Positions 49,084 through 58,141 of a stretch of 64,000 nucleotides of DNA are shown here, piece by piece. Source of the DNA: Cedecea davisae DSM 4568. GTDB lineage: Bacteria; Pseudomonadota; Gammaproteobacteria; Enterobacterales; Enterobacteriaceae. Each line of letters begins with the position of its first letter. Position 1 is the first letter of the stretch. Below the pieces are notes generated by a model. It made no database searches. It saw only the letters and a list, made by a program, of their open reading frames with translations, and had not been told where the DNA came from. Position numbers and translations under genes: made by a program. The DNA is taken from assembly GCF_000412335.2 (NCBI RefSeq), contig NZ_KE161030.1, positions 1,787,528 to 1,851,527 on the forward strand, written 5' to 3'.

Positions 49084-50010
49084 TCAGAACACGCCGTAAA
49101 AAGGCGAGCGGGTAATAAGCTGCTCGCCGTTGATATCCTTAATGCCGCGGATATGGATAAGCTCGTCGCCGCAGCCTTCCACGACGGCGCGGTCATAGAT
49201 CTGCACGTTGTTCTCAATCAGCACATTGCCCGTTAATCGGGCCTCGCCATAAATGTGCACATTGTCATCCAGTTGGATAGGGCCGCCAGTCAGTGTCGCA
49301 TCGCCAAAAACGCGCACACGATGCTTCAGCACGCAGTCACCTTCGATAACCGCATTATCATAAACCTGCGAGGAATAGCGAACGGTGGGAATTTGGCTGT
49401 CGCCGAAGCCGGCAACTATTCTGGCGCTGCCGAACACTTTGGCGCAGTCGCAGATCCAGACGTTATTTTCCTCGTTGCCTTCAATGATGGCGCGGTCATA
49501 AACCTCTGCCCGGTGCTCAATAAACGCGTTAATGATCCGTGCATGGCCGTAAATTTGTGCCTGATGCACCACGCGAGAGGCGCTGAGCGTGGCATGGCCG
49601 TAGATCTGTAGCCGTAGCTCAGGGTCTTCCGTCAGCCCGAGTACGGCAATAATCTGGCAGCGGTTTTGCAAGCGGGCGTGGTCGAAAATGTGGCATTCGC
49701 CGCTGATTTGCGAGTGCTCAATCCGCGCGTTGCCGCTAATTCTCGCTCCCTGGCAAATCTCTGACTCGCCCGTAACAAAGGCATTATCCTCAACGCTTGC
49801 GCCGCCCCAGATTTTTGCATCCTCTTCCAGCCAACAGTCGCCCGTCTGGCTGAGATTTCCCTCACTTTCCACCCAGCCGCCGCTTTGCCCGGCACGCACA
49901 TCGGCAAAGTCGCGAAGCGCCTCGATTTGCCAGAGCCGGACTTGCTGGTTTTCCCCCCCAGGCTGATAATCATGAAGCCGTGAGTCCTCGGTAAGCCGGT
50001 ATTTTTTCAT
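49084..50010 (-). CDS. ydcK: YdcK, left-handed beta-helix protein
   Basis: 308 residues from ATG 50010, which matches the E. coli YdcK start; 32 further upstream in-frame codons are discarded. Compared with E. coli (326), it is slightly shorter. Hexapeptide-like repeats run through the whole protein (for example EDNAFVTGESEICQGARISGNARIEHS), predicting a beta-helix fold like UDP-N-acetylglucosamine acyltransferases, but no catalytic signature is seen. Function unknown. It is divergent from tehA. Confidence 0.92.
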   Translation of the reverse strand: MKKYRLTEDSRLHDYQPGGENQQVRLWQIEALRDFADVRAGQSGGWVESEGNLSQTGDCWLEEDAKIWGGASVEDNAFVTGESEICQGARISGNARIEHSQISGECHIFDHARLQNRCQIIAVLGLTEDPELRLQIYGHATLSASRVVHQAQIYGHARIINAFIEHRAEVYDRAIIEGNEENNVWICDCAKVFGSARIVAGFGDSQIPTVRYSSQVYDNAVIEGDCVLKHRVRVFGDATLTGGPIQLDDNVHIYGEARLTGNVLIENNVQIYDRAVVEGCGDELIHIRGIKDINGEQLITRSPFYGVF

Positions 50011-50123
50011 CGCAGTTTCTCGCCGTTGCCTGATGATAAACGTAGCAGGAAAATCACCGGCGTAGCGTTCTGCCGGGGGATCGAATAAAATGCATTTAAA
50101 ATACATTTTAAAATATAAACAGA

Positions 50124-51116
50124 ATGAATAAATCTTCTTCCGCCAGCTTTATCAATCTGCCCGCAGGTTACTTCGGCATGGTGCTGGGTATTATCGGGAT
50201 GGGCTTTGCCTGGCGTTATGCCGCCACCATCTTGCCGGTGTCGTCGGCCATCGGCGAAGCGCTGGTAGCTCTCGCCAGCGTTATCTGGCTACTGCTTGCC
50301 GCCGCGTTTGTCACCCGCCTGGTGCGTCATCCTCAGAGTGTAAAGGCAGAAATCTATCACCCGTTGATGAGCAGTTTTGTCAGCCTGTTTCCTGCTACCA
50401 CTATGCTGGTGGCGATCGGCATTACGCCGTATTTTCGCCCACTTGCCGTGGCGCTGTTTGGCTTCGGGGCCGCGGTGCAGCTTTGTTATGCGGCCTGGCA
50501 GTCCGCCGGGTTATGGCGTGGCTCTCACCCGCAGGACGCCACCACGCCGGGCCTTTATTTACCCACGGTTGCCAATAACTTTATCAGCGCGATGGCAAGC
50601 GGGGCGCTGGGTTACCACGACCTCGGCATTATGTTTCTTGGTGCGGGCGTCTTTTCCTGGCTTAGCCTGGAGCCAGCAATTTTGCACCGCATGCGCAGCG
50701 CGGGTGAGCTACCTGCGCCGGTTCGGACTTCTCTCGGTATTCAACTGGCTCCGGCTCTGGTTGCCTGTAGCGCTTATCTGGCGGTTAACGGCGGCGTCAC
50801 CGACTTCTTCGCCAAAATGCTATTCGGCTACGGCCTGCTGCAACTGCTCTTTATGCTGCGATTAATGCCCTGGTATATGGCGCAGCCGTTCAACGCGTCC
50901 TTCTGGAGCTTCTCGTTTGGCATCTCGGCGCTGGCAACGACCGCGCTGCACCTGAGCCACGGCAGCACCGACGGCCTGTTCCGCATCATCGCTATTCCGC
51001 TTTTTATTTTTACTAATGTAATTATCGGCCTGCTGCTGGCGCGCACCTTTATCCTGCTGATGCAGGGAAAGCTGATTTTGCGCTCCGCACTGCCTGAGAA
51101 AAAGGATCTGTTATGA
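50124..51116 (+). CDS. tehA: TehA, tellurite-resistance/dicarboxylate-transporter family protein
   Basis: 330 residues with ten membrane segments, the E. coli length and highly similar ([23 protein letters not shown]). Family homologues are anion channels (SLAC1 relatives) or C4-dicarboxylate carriers. Overexpressed in E. coli it gives tellurite resistance with TehB. Overlaps tehB by four bases, so the two are translationally coupled. Confidence 0.95.
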   Translation: MNKSSSASFINLPAGYFGMVLGIIGMGFAWRYAATILPVSSAIGEALVALASVIWLLLAAAFVTRLVRHPQSVKAEIYHPLMSSFVSLFPATTMLVAIGITPYFRPLAVALFGFGAAVQLCYAAWQSAGLWRGSHPQDATTPGLYLPTVANNFISAMASGALGYHDLGIMFLGAGVFSWLSLEPAILHRMRSAGELPAPVRTSLGIQLAPALVACSAYLAVNGGVTDFFAKMLFGYGLLQLLFMLRLMPWYMAQPFNASFWSFSFGISALATTALHLSHGSTDGLFRIIAIPLFIFTNVIIGLLLARTFILLMQGKLILRSALPEKKDLL

Positions 51117-51706
51117 CCGTGAAGTCTGAAAGCTACTACAGCGAAAAATATGGTTTAACCGCAACACACTCCGATGTTGTTAATGCCGCGACTATCGTAC
51201 TGCCCGGTAAAGCGCTGGATCTTGGCTGCGGCGGCGGGCGCAACAGCCTGTACCTGAACCAGAAGGGGTTCGACGTCACCGCGTGGGATAAAAACCCGAT
51301 GAGTATCGCCAACCTGAACCGGATTATCGAGACGGAAGGGCTGAGCAACATTGTTACCGCGGAAGTGAATCTCAATGAGCTGACCTTTGACGGCGAGTAC
51401 GACTTTATTCTCTCCACCGTGGTGATGATGTTCCTTGAGCGCTCTACTATTCCGGGGCTGATCGCCAATATGCAGCGCTGCACGAAGCAGGGCGGATACA
51501 ACCTGATTGTGGCGGCAATGGATACCGAAGACTTCCCTTGTACCGTCGGCTTCCCGTTTGCATTTAAAGAGGGCGAGCTGCGTAATTACTACGAAGGCTG
51601 GGAGCTTGTTAAGTACAACGAAGATGTGGGTCAGTTGCATAAGACCGATGAGAACGGTAACCGTATTAAGCTGCGTTTTGCCACTATGCTGGCGCGGAAG
51701 GGATAA
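51113..51706 (+). CDS. tehB: TehB, SAM-dependent tellurite methyltransferase
   Basis: 197 residues, the E. coli length. The SAM motif is [28 protein letters not shown]. In E. coli it methylates tellurite and selenium compounds to volatile forms. The ATG overlaps the tehA stop (ATGA). Confidence 0.96.
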   Translation: MTVKSESYYSEKYGLTATHSDVVNAATIVLPGKALDLGCGGGRNSLYLNQKGFDVTAWDKNPMSIANLNRIIETEGLSNIVTAEVNLNELTFDGEYDFILSTVVMMFLERSTIPGLIANMQRCTKQGGYNLIVAAMDTEDFPCTVGFPFAFKEGELRNYYEGWELVKYNEDVGQLHKTDENGNRIKLRFATMLARKG

Positions 51707-51718
51707 AGGTTAATCCTC

Positions 51719-51822
51719 AATCCCTCTTGCTCCGATCTCCGCGCCTCCGGGAGAGGGATTAAGTTCCCTCGCTCTTGTTCTGATCCCCTCGCCCCTTTGG
51801 GAAGAGGGTTAGGGTGAGGGGA
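51719..51822. repeat. Intergenic palindromic repeats between tehB and the PepT-like gene
   Basis: Two tandem hairpins: AATCCCTCT and AGAGGGATT (51719-51727, 51752-51760), then TCCCCTCGCCC and GGGTGAGGGGA (51784-51794, 51812-51822). Both are of the CCCTC/GAGGG kind spread through enterobacterial intergenic regions, and lie between convergent stops. Confidence 0.6.
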
Positions 51823-51825
51823 AAA

Positions 51826-53055
51826 CTACTTCGCCGCCAGCAGGCAGAGTTTCAGAGCCACATTGTAAGAAGCCTCAAAAGCCCTCAGCGGCAAAAACTC
51901 AAACCGGGAATGGAAGTTATGCGCCCCGGTAAAGAAGTTCGGGGTTAACAGCCCCTTGGCCGACAGCGCTGCGCCGTCCGTGCCGCCGCGCATTGGAATA
52001 ACCTTCGGCTCAATATCAAGCTCTTCGAGTGCGGCAAAGATCAAATCAATCGCCCGGCGATCTTCGGTAATAGCATTGCTGATGTTGCTGTAGGTATCGC
52101 TGATGCTGTATTCCACTCGCGCGGTTGGGTATTGAGCAGCAATTTTCTGTGCCACTTCGCCAATCTGCTGTTTGCGGCGCTCAAAGTTTGCCTGGTCGAA
52201 GTCCCGAATATTGGCCTTCAGCACCGCTTCGCTCTGTGAAGCCTGAATTCCGTTAAACCAGATATAACCCTCGCGGCCTTCGGTATGCTCCGGCGTCTGC
52301 TGGCGGTCAAAGTGGCTGATGTAATCCGTCGCCATTAGCAGAGGATTTACCAACACGCCTTTGGAAGACATCGGGTGGCTGGTCACGCCGGTAAATTTTA
52401 GCTCGGCGTGCGCGGCGTTGAAGTTCTCATAAACCACTTCACCCAGCTCACAGCAGTCAATAGTCCAGGCGAAATCTACGTCAAACCGCGCCAGATCCAG
52501 CGCCTTCGCGCCGCACAGGCCAATCTCTTCATCCGGCACAAAAGCTACCACGATATCGCCGTGCTTATGCTCCGCCGTCAGGTTTTCCAGCAGGGTCATC
52601 ACCACCGTTACCGCCGCTTTATTGTCTGCGCCCAGCACGCTGGTGCCGTCGCTAAAGATAATGTCTTCCCCTGGATAAGCGTTGATTTCCGGGTGTTCGG
52701 CGGTGCGCAGCCAGATGTTTTCTTTGGCATTAAGGCACAGGTCTTCGCCGCTGAAACGCAGGATTTGCGGATGGATATCCGGGGAGAGGCCAACGTCAAC
52801 GGTGTCGATATGGGTGATAAATCCGATGCGAGGCGCGCCCTTTACGTTGCCTTTTTTCACGGCGGTTACCGTGGCGTGCTGGTCAATAACAATATCGTCC
52901 AGGCCGAGCTGACTCAGCTCTTCTGCCAGCAACTGAGCCATCTCATGCTGCCCCTGCGTGCTGGGCAGCGTGCCGGTGCGCGGGTCGCTCTGGCTGGTGA
53001 CCGCCAGGTAGCGGAAGAAACGTTGGGTAAGCTGGGCGCTGAGCGGCGAAGGCAT
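51826..53055 (-). CDS. PepT-like M20 tripeptidase
   Basis: 409 residues (E. coli PepT 408) of peptidase family M20B. Zn-site residues occur in GFITHIDTVDVG, SVLGADNKAAVTVVM, PDEEIGLCGAK and the late FFTGAHNFHSRFEFLP; RGGTDGAALSAKGL is the dimer/active-site loop. It differs considerably from E. coli PepT, so it may be a second copy with another specificity. Removes the N-terminal residue of tripeptides. It is divergent from a dipeptide-binding protein gene; the two may form a peptide-use unit. Confidence 0.85.
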   Translation of the reverse strand: MPSPLSAQLTQRFFRYLAVTSQSDPRTGTLPSTQGQHEMAQLLAEELSQLGLDDIVIDQHATVTAVKKGNVKGAPRIGFITHIDTVDVGLSPDIHPQILRFSGEDLCLNAKENIWLRTAEHPEINAYPGEDIIFSDGTSVLGADNKAAVTVVMTLLENLTAEHKHGDIVVAFVPDEEIGLCGAKALDLARFDVDFAWTIDCCELGEVVYENFNAAHAELKFTGVTSHPMSSKGVLVNPLLMATDYISHFDRQQTPEHTEGREGYIWFNGIQASQSEAVLKANIRDFDQANFERRKQQIGEVAQKIAAQYPTARVEYSISDTYSNISNAITEDRRAIDLIFAALEELDIEPKVIPMRGGTDGAALSAKGLLTPNFFTGAHNFHSRFEFLPLRAFEASYNVALKLCLLAAK

Positions 53056-53174
53056 AGTGTTTCCTTATTGTTCGATGTTGTTTGTTGGCAATGTAAATTT
53101 AATGTTATTTATTAAGGCGATTTGCACAAGCTTTATTCATTCAGGGTCAGGACAAACACCACAGGAAGATAGCG

Positions 53175-54770
53175 ATGAGAACAAAGATTACAACGCTTGC
53201 GCTCGCCGTGGCGGCGCTCTCTTTAAGCACCGGCGTTGCCGCCAGTACGCTGGTTTACTGCTCGGAAGGCTCGCCGGAAAACTTTAACCCGCAGCTTTAT
53301 ACTTCCGGCACCAGCGTGGATGCCAGCGCGGTGCCGGTTTATAACCGCCTGGTGGACTTCAAAGTCGGCACCACCGAGTTACAGCCAAGCCTGGCGGAAA
53401 GCTGGGACGTGAGTGAAGACGGCAAGGTTTACACCTTCCACCTGCGCAAAGGGGTAAAGTTCCAGAGCAATAAATACTTCAAGCCCACGCGCGACTTTAC
53501 CGCCGATGATGTCATTTTCTCGTTTATGCGCCAGATGGACCCAAAGCATCCGTACCACAACGTTTCCAACGGCAACTACTCCAACTTTGAAAGCCTGGAG
53601 TTCGGCAAGTTAATTACCGCCATCGATAAAGTGGATGACAATACGGTTCGCTTCACGCTCGCTCACCCGGAAGCGCCGTTTGTTGCCGATCTGGGCTGGT
53701 ATTTCGCGTCGATACTTTCCGCCGAATATGCCGACTCTATGCTGAAAGCGGGCACGCCCGAGCGCGTGGACTCCGATCCTATCGGCACCGGGCCATTTGA
53801 GCTGAAGCAGTACCAAAAAGATTCCCGCATTCTGTTTACCGCTTTCCCGGACTACTGGCAGGGCAAGTCGAAGCTGGATCGACTGGTATTTTCCATCACG
53901 CCGGATGCCTCGGTACGCTATGCCAAGCTGGAGAAAAACGAGTGCCAGGTGATGCCGTTCCCGAACCCGGCTGATTTGCCGCGTATGAAGGAAAATAAAG
54001 ACATTAACCTGATGCAGAAAGCGGGGCTGAACACCGGTTTTCTCGCCTTCAATACTCAAAAGCCGCCGCTGGATAACGTGAAGGTTCGCCAGGCGCTGGC
54101 GCTGGCCATCAACAAGCCGGCGATCATCGAAGCTGTCTTTCACGGAACCGGCATTGAAGCAAAAAATCTGCTGCCGCCGGGCGTGTGGAGCGCGGACGAT
54201 AAGCTGAAAGACTACGATTACGATCCGGAGAAAGCTAAAGCGTTGCTGAAAGAGGCTGGCTTTGCCAACGGCATGAGCATCGATCTGTGGGCGATGCCGG
54301 TTCAGCGCCCGTATAACCCGAACGCTAAACGCATGGCGGAGATGATTCAGGCCGACTGGGCGAAAATTGGCGTTACGGCGAAGATTGTTACCTACGAATG
54401 GGGCGAATACCTCAAGCGTGTGAAAAGCGGTGAACATCAGGCCGCGCTGATGGGCTGGACCACGGCAACCGGCGATCCGGATAACTTCTTCGGCCCGCTA
54501 TTTACCTGTACCGCGGCCAACGGCGGCTCCAACTCATCAAAGTGGTGCTATCAGCCGTTTGATAAGCTGATTATTGAAGCCCGCGCCGAAGGTAATCATG
54601 ACAAGCGCGTGGAACTTTACAAAGAAGCGCAGCAGATGATGCACGACCAAATGCCGGCGGTGATGATTGCCCACTCAACCATCTTTGAGCCGGTACGCAA
54701 AGAAGTAACCGGGTATGAGGTTGATCCTTTCGGGAAGCATATTTTTTATCAGGTGGATGTGAAGAAGTAA
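53175..54770 (+). CDS. Dipeptide-binding protein, DppA-like (SBP family 5)
   Basis: 531 residues with a signal peptide ending VAAS at about 24. Very like E. coli DppA: LVYCSEGSPENFNPQLYTSGT, KYFKPTRDFTADDVIFSF and PIGTGPFELKQYQKDSRI. Periplasmic receptor for dipeptides and possibly heme. No dppBCDF genes follow, so this is an orphan copy that would share another Dpp permease. Divergent from the PepT-like gene with 119 bp between starts. Confidence 0.88.
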   Translation: MRTKITTLALAVAALSLSTGVAASTLVYCSEGSPENFNPQLYTSGTSVDASAVPVYNRLVDFKVGTTELQPSLAESWDVSEDGKVYTFHLRKGVKFQSNKYFKPTRDFTADDVIFSFMRQMDPKHPYHNVSNGNYSNFESLEFGKLITAIDKVDDNTVRFTLAHPEAPFVADLGWYFASILSAEYADSMLKAGTPERVDSDPIGTGPFELKQYQKDSRILFTAFPDYWQGKSKLDRLVFSITPDASVRYAKLEKNECQVMPFPNPADLPRMKENKDINLMQKAGLNTGFLAFNTQKPPLDNVKVRQALALAINKPAIIEAVFHGTGIEAKNLLPPGVWSADDKLKDYDYDPEKAKALLKEAGFANGMSIDLWAMPVQRPYNPNAKRMAEMIQADWAKIGVTAKIVTYEWGEYLKRVKSGEHQAALMGWTTATGDPDNFFGPLFTCTAANGGSNSSKWCYQPFDKLIIEARAEGNHDKRVELYKEAQQMMHDQMPAVMIAHSTIFEPVRKEVTGYEVDPFGKHIFYQVDVKK

Positions 54771-54790
54771 CTCAGGCAGGCTGCTTTTTA

Positions 54791-54827
54791 CCCTGCACGT
54801 TCAGAGAACGGTAAACGTGTCAGGGGG
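54791..54827. repeat. Dispersed palindromic element, copy 1
   Basis: CCCTGCACGTTC, a ten-base interval and GAACGTGTCAGGGG-like arm give a hairpin; the same sequence recurs at 63957-63995. It follows the binding-protein gene. A second hairpin, TCAGGGGGAAT/ATTCCCCCTGA (54819-54846), overlaps its right arm. Confidence 0.65.
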
Positions 54828-54853
54828 AATTATGCCATTCCCCCTGATTCCGG

Positions 54854-56221
54854 TTAGCCTGGACTACGCTCGCTAACCGCCTCTACCGGCGTAGCCGCCG
54901 CCGTCTGATTAGCCTGCTGTTCTTCGCGGAATTTCAGGTTATCCCATACCCGGAAGAACGGGTAATACATCACCAGCGAAATCGCCAGGTTCACAATTTG
55001 CAGAATCGAGCCGGAAATGTGGCCGCCTGTTGCCAGATAGCCGCTGACGATAATCGGCGTGGTAAACGGCAGGGCGATACCGGCTGGCGGCGCGACCAGG
55101 CCGGTTGCCATCGCGGTGTAAGAAACGATGACCAGCACTACCGGCGTCAGGATAAACGGCACCACCAGGTACGGGTTCATCACCAGCGGAATACCAAATA
55201 CCATCGGCTCGCTGATGTTAAACAGACTGCCGGGTGCGGCGATTTTCCCAAGTTGCTTCATTTGCACGCTGCGGCTGCGGATAAGCATAAAGATAACCAG
55301 GCCTAACAGCGCGCCCGTACCGCCCGGGGCAATCCACAGGTCATAGAACTGCTGGGTAATGATGTGCGGGATCGGCAGGCCGTTCTGGAAGGCTGCCAGG
55401 TTTTCGGACATGTTGGTCAGCCACACCGGGCGGATAAACACCAGTACGATGGTGTCTCCGTGCAGGCCCAGGGTCCACAGAATACCAATCAGAATAACCG
55501 AAACGATCATGCCCGGCAGAGAGCCGCCGATGTGGCTCATCGGGATGCCAACCAGGTCGGTAATCATGGTGTTGATATCGCCGAACGGTGTGGCTTCAAC
55601 CAGCAGACGCAGCGCCAGCACGACCGCCAGCACGCAGAAGCCCGGCACCAGCGCGAGGAACGATTTTGCCACCGCAGGCGGCACGCCTTCCGGCATGCGG
55701 ATAACCAGATTGCGGTTGCTGATAAAGCGGTAGATTTCGGTGGAAAGCAGGGCAACCAGAATCGCCACGAACAGCCCCTGGCTACCAATTTGCCCCATCG
55801 GCAGCACGCCTTTTACGAACTCAGCAGGCCCGCCGGAAGGTGGCGTGAACATAATGTTCTGCGGAATTGTCATAATAAAGGCCACCAGCGACACCGCGCC
55901 TGAAGTCAGCGGATCGATGGTGCGGTATTTTTCGGCCAGGCGATAGGCGATGCCAAAGCTGGAGATTATCGCCATAATATCGTAGGTCGCTTTTACCGGG
56001 TAAAGCAGCTTGCTCTGCCAGCTGGCACCGAACAGGTCGCTCATCAACTGCGGGTAACCGGGCACCGGCAGGTAGGCAAAAATCAGGAAGAACGAGCCGA
56101 TAAGCATAAACGGCATGTTCAGGATTATCCCGTCGCGGACGGAGAGCACATGTTTTTGCCCGGCGATCTTCAGCGCCACCGGCAGCACATATTTTTCAAG
56201 GAACGATTTTTTTGTAGACAC
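54854..56221 (-). CDS. PTS cellobiose/chitobiose-type transporter subunit EIIC
   Basis: 455 residues from GTG 56221 with AGGGGT upstream; an in-frame extension of 62 codons overlaps the glucosidase gene and is dropped. About ten membrane segments. Family blocks: GIILNMPFMLIGSFFLI, LHGDTIVLVFIRPVW, PGGTGALLGLVIFMLIRS and NISEPMVFGIPLVMNP (active-site Glu in the NISEP motif). Imports a beta-glucoside such as cellobiose with phosphorylation. Its EIIB is two genes upstream; no EIIA is found in the cluster. Confidence 0.9.
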   Translation of the reverse strand: MSTKKSFLEKYVLPVALKIAGQKHVLSVRDGIILNMPFMLIGSFFLIFAYLPVPGYPQLMSDLFGASWQSKLLYPVKATYDIMAIISSFGIAYRLAEKYRTIDPLTSGAVSLVAFIMTIPQNIMFTPPSGGPAEFVKGVLPMGQIGSQGLFVAILVALLSTEIYRFISNRNLVIRMPEGVPPAVAKSFLALVPGFCVLAVVLALRLLVEATPFGDINTMITDLVGIPMSHIGGSLPGMIVSVILIGILWTLGLHGDTIVLVFIRPVWLTNMSENLAAFQNGLPIPHIITQQFYDLWIAPGGTGALLGLVIFMLIRSRSVQMKQLGKIAAPGSLFNISEPMVFGIPLVMNPYLVVPFILTPVVLVIVSYTAMATGLVAPPAGIALPFTTPIIVSGYLATGGHISGSILQIVNLAISLVMYYPFFRVWDNLKFREEQQANQTAAATPVEAVSERSPG

Positions 56222-56312
56222 GGTTACCCCTGTCCCGGCACGGGGCCGGGTATTATTGTTATTGGTCTGGTTTCCCGGCGAGCCTGCATAGCGCGCCAGC
56301 CGGGCAGCGGCG

Positions 56313-57614
56313 CTAGTTAAATTGCGGCAGCCATGCCTTATTACTTTCCAGCACTTCTTCAAGCAGCGCCTGTGCGATGTTGACGTCCGCCACCAGCGGG
56401 TTGGCAATCAGCGCCAGCAGCGCCTGTTGCTTATCGCCGTGGACGGCCGCTTCAATCGTCAGCCGCTCAAAGTCTTTTACCTGCTGCGTCAGGCCGTTCA
56501 TCAGCGGCGCCAGCTTGCCAAACGCCAGCGGATGAGCGCCGAGAGCGTCTATCACGCAGTTGGTTTCGATAACCGCATCGTCCGGCAGGCCCTGAATCGC
56601 ACCGTTATTGGCGGTGTTGACCACCATTTGCTGGCCGAGGTTGTTGTACAGCGCGTCGATAAGCTCCAGCGCCACCTCGGAATAAAACGAACCGCCACGC
56701 TGGCTAAGCTGCTCCGGCTTTTTGTCGAGCTGCGGGCTGGCGTAAAGTTCAAACAGCTCGGCTTCAACCTTCATTACCTGCTCGGCACGGGTGCCTTTAC
56801 CGCTGGCAGCATCGGCCAGCTCGTCTTTGAGCATGGTGCGGGTTTGCCAGAAATAGCGGTGATAAGGGCAGGGAATAGCCTTCAGGGCGCGCAGCAGCGC
56901 CGGAGGCCACGGAATGGCTTTGATGTTGTTCATCGAAAGCTGCTCGCCGTCGCACAGCATTTCGATGACTTCGGCGGTGGCGTCTCGCCCATCGGCAATG
57001 ACTTCGTGCACCCAAACCATGTGATTGAGCCCGGCAAAGCGCAGCGTCACTTTGTCATAAGGCAGTTTCAGCATGTCGGCGATGGTGTGGTGCATGGTCA
57101 CCGGCACGTTACACAGGCCAACGATCTTCGCGTTGCTATAGCGGGACACCGCCTCGGTCACGATACCCGCCGGATTGGTGAAATTGATTATCCAGGCATC
57201 AGGCGCAAGGCGCTCCACGCGTTTAGCGATATCCAGCATCACCGGAATAGTGCGCAGCGCTTTGGCAAAACCGCCGACGCCGGTGGTTTCCTGGCCCAGC
57301 AGCTCGTGGCTTAATCCGAGGCGCTCGTCTGCGGCGCGCGCGGGCAACTGGCCAACGCGCAGCTGGGTCAGCACAAAGCTGGAGCCGGAAATTGCGGTAT
57401 CCGGATCGAAGTGAACCGAAACTTTGACCTGCTCCAGCCCCTTATTAGCGAACATGCGGCGGGCAAGGGCGGCGATAATCTCTACTTTTTCGCGCCCGGC
57501 TTCCACGTCCACCAGCGCCAGCTCCGTCATCGGCAGGGCGGCATGGCGCAGGATCAGGCCTTCAATCAGTTCCGGGGTGTAGCTGCTGCCCCCGCCCACA
57601 ACGGTAATTTTCAT
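56313..57614 (-). CDS. 6-phospho-beta-glucosidase, glycoside hydrolase family 4
   Basis: 433 residues. The NAD-binding GGGSSYTPE (7-15), the metal-site Cys and His in GLCNVP (C168) and GLNHMVW (H198), and NNGAIQGLPDDAVIE mark GH4 enzymes, which use NAD+ and Mn2+ and an oxidation-elimination mechanism. It would split the phosphorylated disaccharide imported by the PTS, as CelF/ChbF and LicH do. In operon between EIIB and EIIC. Confidence 0.92.
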   Translation of the reverse strand: MKITVVGGGSSYTPELIEGLILRHAALPMTELALVDVEAGREKVEIIAALARRMFANKGLEQVKVSVHFDPDTAISGSSFVLTQLRVGQLPARAADERLGLSHELLGQETTGVGGFAKALRTIPVMLDIAKRVERLAPDAWIINFTNPAGIVTEAVSRYSNAKIVGLCNVPVTMHHTIADMLKLPYDKVTLRFAGLNHMVWVHEVIADGRDATAEVIEMLCDGEQLSMNNIKAIPWPPALLRALKAIPCPYHRYFWQTRTMLKDELADAASGKGTRAEQVMKVEAELFELYASPQLDKKPEQLSQRGGSFYSEVALELIDALYNNLGQQMVVNTANNGAIQGLPDDAVIETNCVIDALGAHPLAFGKLAPLMNGLTQQVKDFERLTIEAAVHGDKQQALLALIANPLVADVNIAQALLEEVLESNKAWLPQFN

Positions 57615-57633
57615 CTCTGCTCTCCCGGGCCGG

Positions 57634-57939
57634 TCAGGCCATTAAGGTGATGGCTTTATCCAGCACGCGGTCGCCGCGCATGGTGCCGTAATCCATCATG
57701 TCGATAACCGCGACTGGCTTACCAAGCGGGGCAGAAAGCTCGGTCAGGCGAGCCAGCTCGAACTGTACCTGCGGGCCAAGCAGCACCACGTCCGCGCTGG
57801 AGAGGTGGCTTTCAATCTCGGCGACCGACACGGCATCAATCTGCACATCCAGGGCGCGCTTCGTCGCCTCTGTGCGCATTTTTTGCACCAGCATGCTGGT
57901 GGACATTCCCGCGGCGCAACATAACATGATCTTTTTCAT
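57634..57939 (-). CDS. PTS cellobiose/lactose-type subunit EIIB
   Basis: 101 residues from ATG 57939 (GAGGAAAGG upstream); five extra in-frame codons are not counted. MLCCAAGMSTSMLVQKM places the phosphocysteine at Cys8, as in ChbB. LLGPQVQFELARL and VIDMMDYGTMRG complete the fold. First gene of the operon, 19 bases before the glucosidase gene. Confidence 0.92.
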   Translation of the reverse strand: MKKIMLCCAAGMSTSMLVQKMRTEATKRALDVQIDAVSVAEIESHLSSADVVLLGPQVQFELARLTELSAPLGKPVAVIDMMDYGTMRGDRVLDKAITLMA

Positions 57940-57957
57940 TACCTTTCCTCTCAAAAA

Positions 57958-57972
57958 TGAAAACCTGTTTCA
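57958..57972. promoter_or_regulatory. Operator candidate 1, TGAAA-N5-TTTCA
   Basis: TGAAA-ACCTG-TTTCA lies 19 bp upstream of the EIIB start. It is the first of three matching palindromes in the gap between the PTS operon and the RpiR-type gene. Confidence 0.6.
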
Positions 57973-57999
57973 AACAACAGCGCGTTTATTCAGCATGTA

Positions 58000-58014
58000 T
58001 GAAAATTATTTTCA
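58000..58014. promoter_or_regulatory. Operator candidate 2, TGAAA-N5-TTTCA
   Basis: TGAAA-ATTAT-TTTCA, extended to ATGAAAATTATTTTCAT, an almost perfect 17-base palindrome. Start-to-start distance from candidate 1 is 42 bp, four helical turns. Confidence 0.65.
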
Positions 58015-58119
58015 TGACCGTGATCTGCGTTGGATTATTGATTTCCCGAATAGCAAAGCAATTTGCAGCAGGATGCGGTATGACTGAGAGAAGGCACGCG
58101 GCAACCACGCCGCAGTAAT

Positions 58120-58134
58120 TGAAAAATAATTTCA
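58120..58134. promoter_or_regulatory. Operator candidate 3, TGAAA-N5-TTTCA
   Basis: TGAAA-AATAA-TTTCA, beginning 22 bp before the first start codon of the regulator gene, well placed to let the regulator repress itself. Confidence 0.6.
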
Positions 58135-58141
58135 AAGCACT

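Noticed and set aside
51715..51830. Possible CRISPR or tandem-repeat array
   Set aside because: Only two different hairpins are present, with no regular spacer-repeat unit. No CRISPR array or tRNA gene was seen anywhere in the window.
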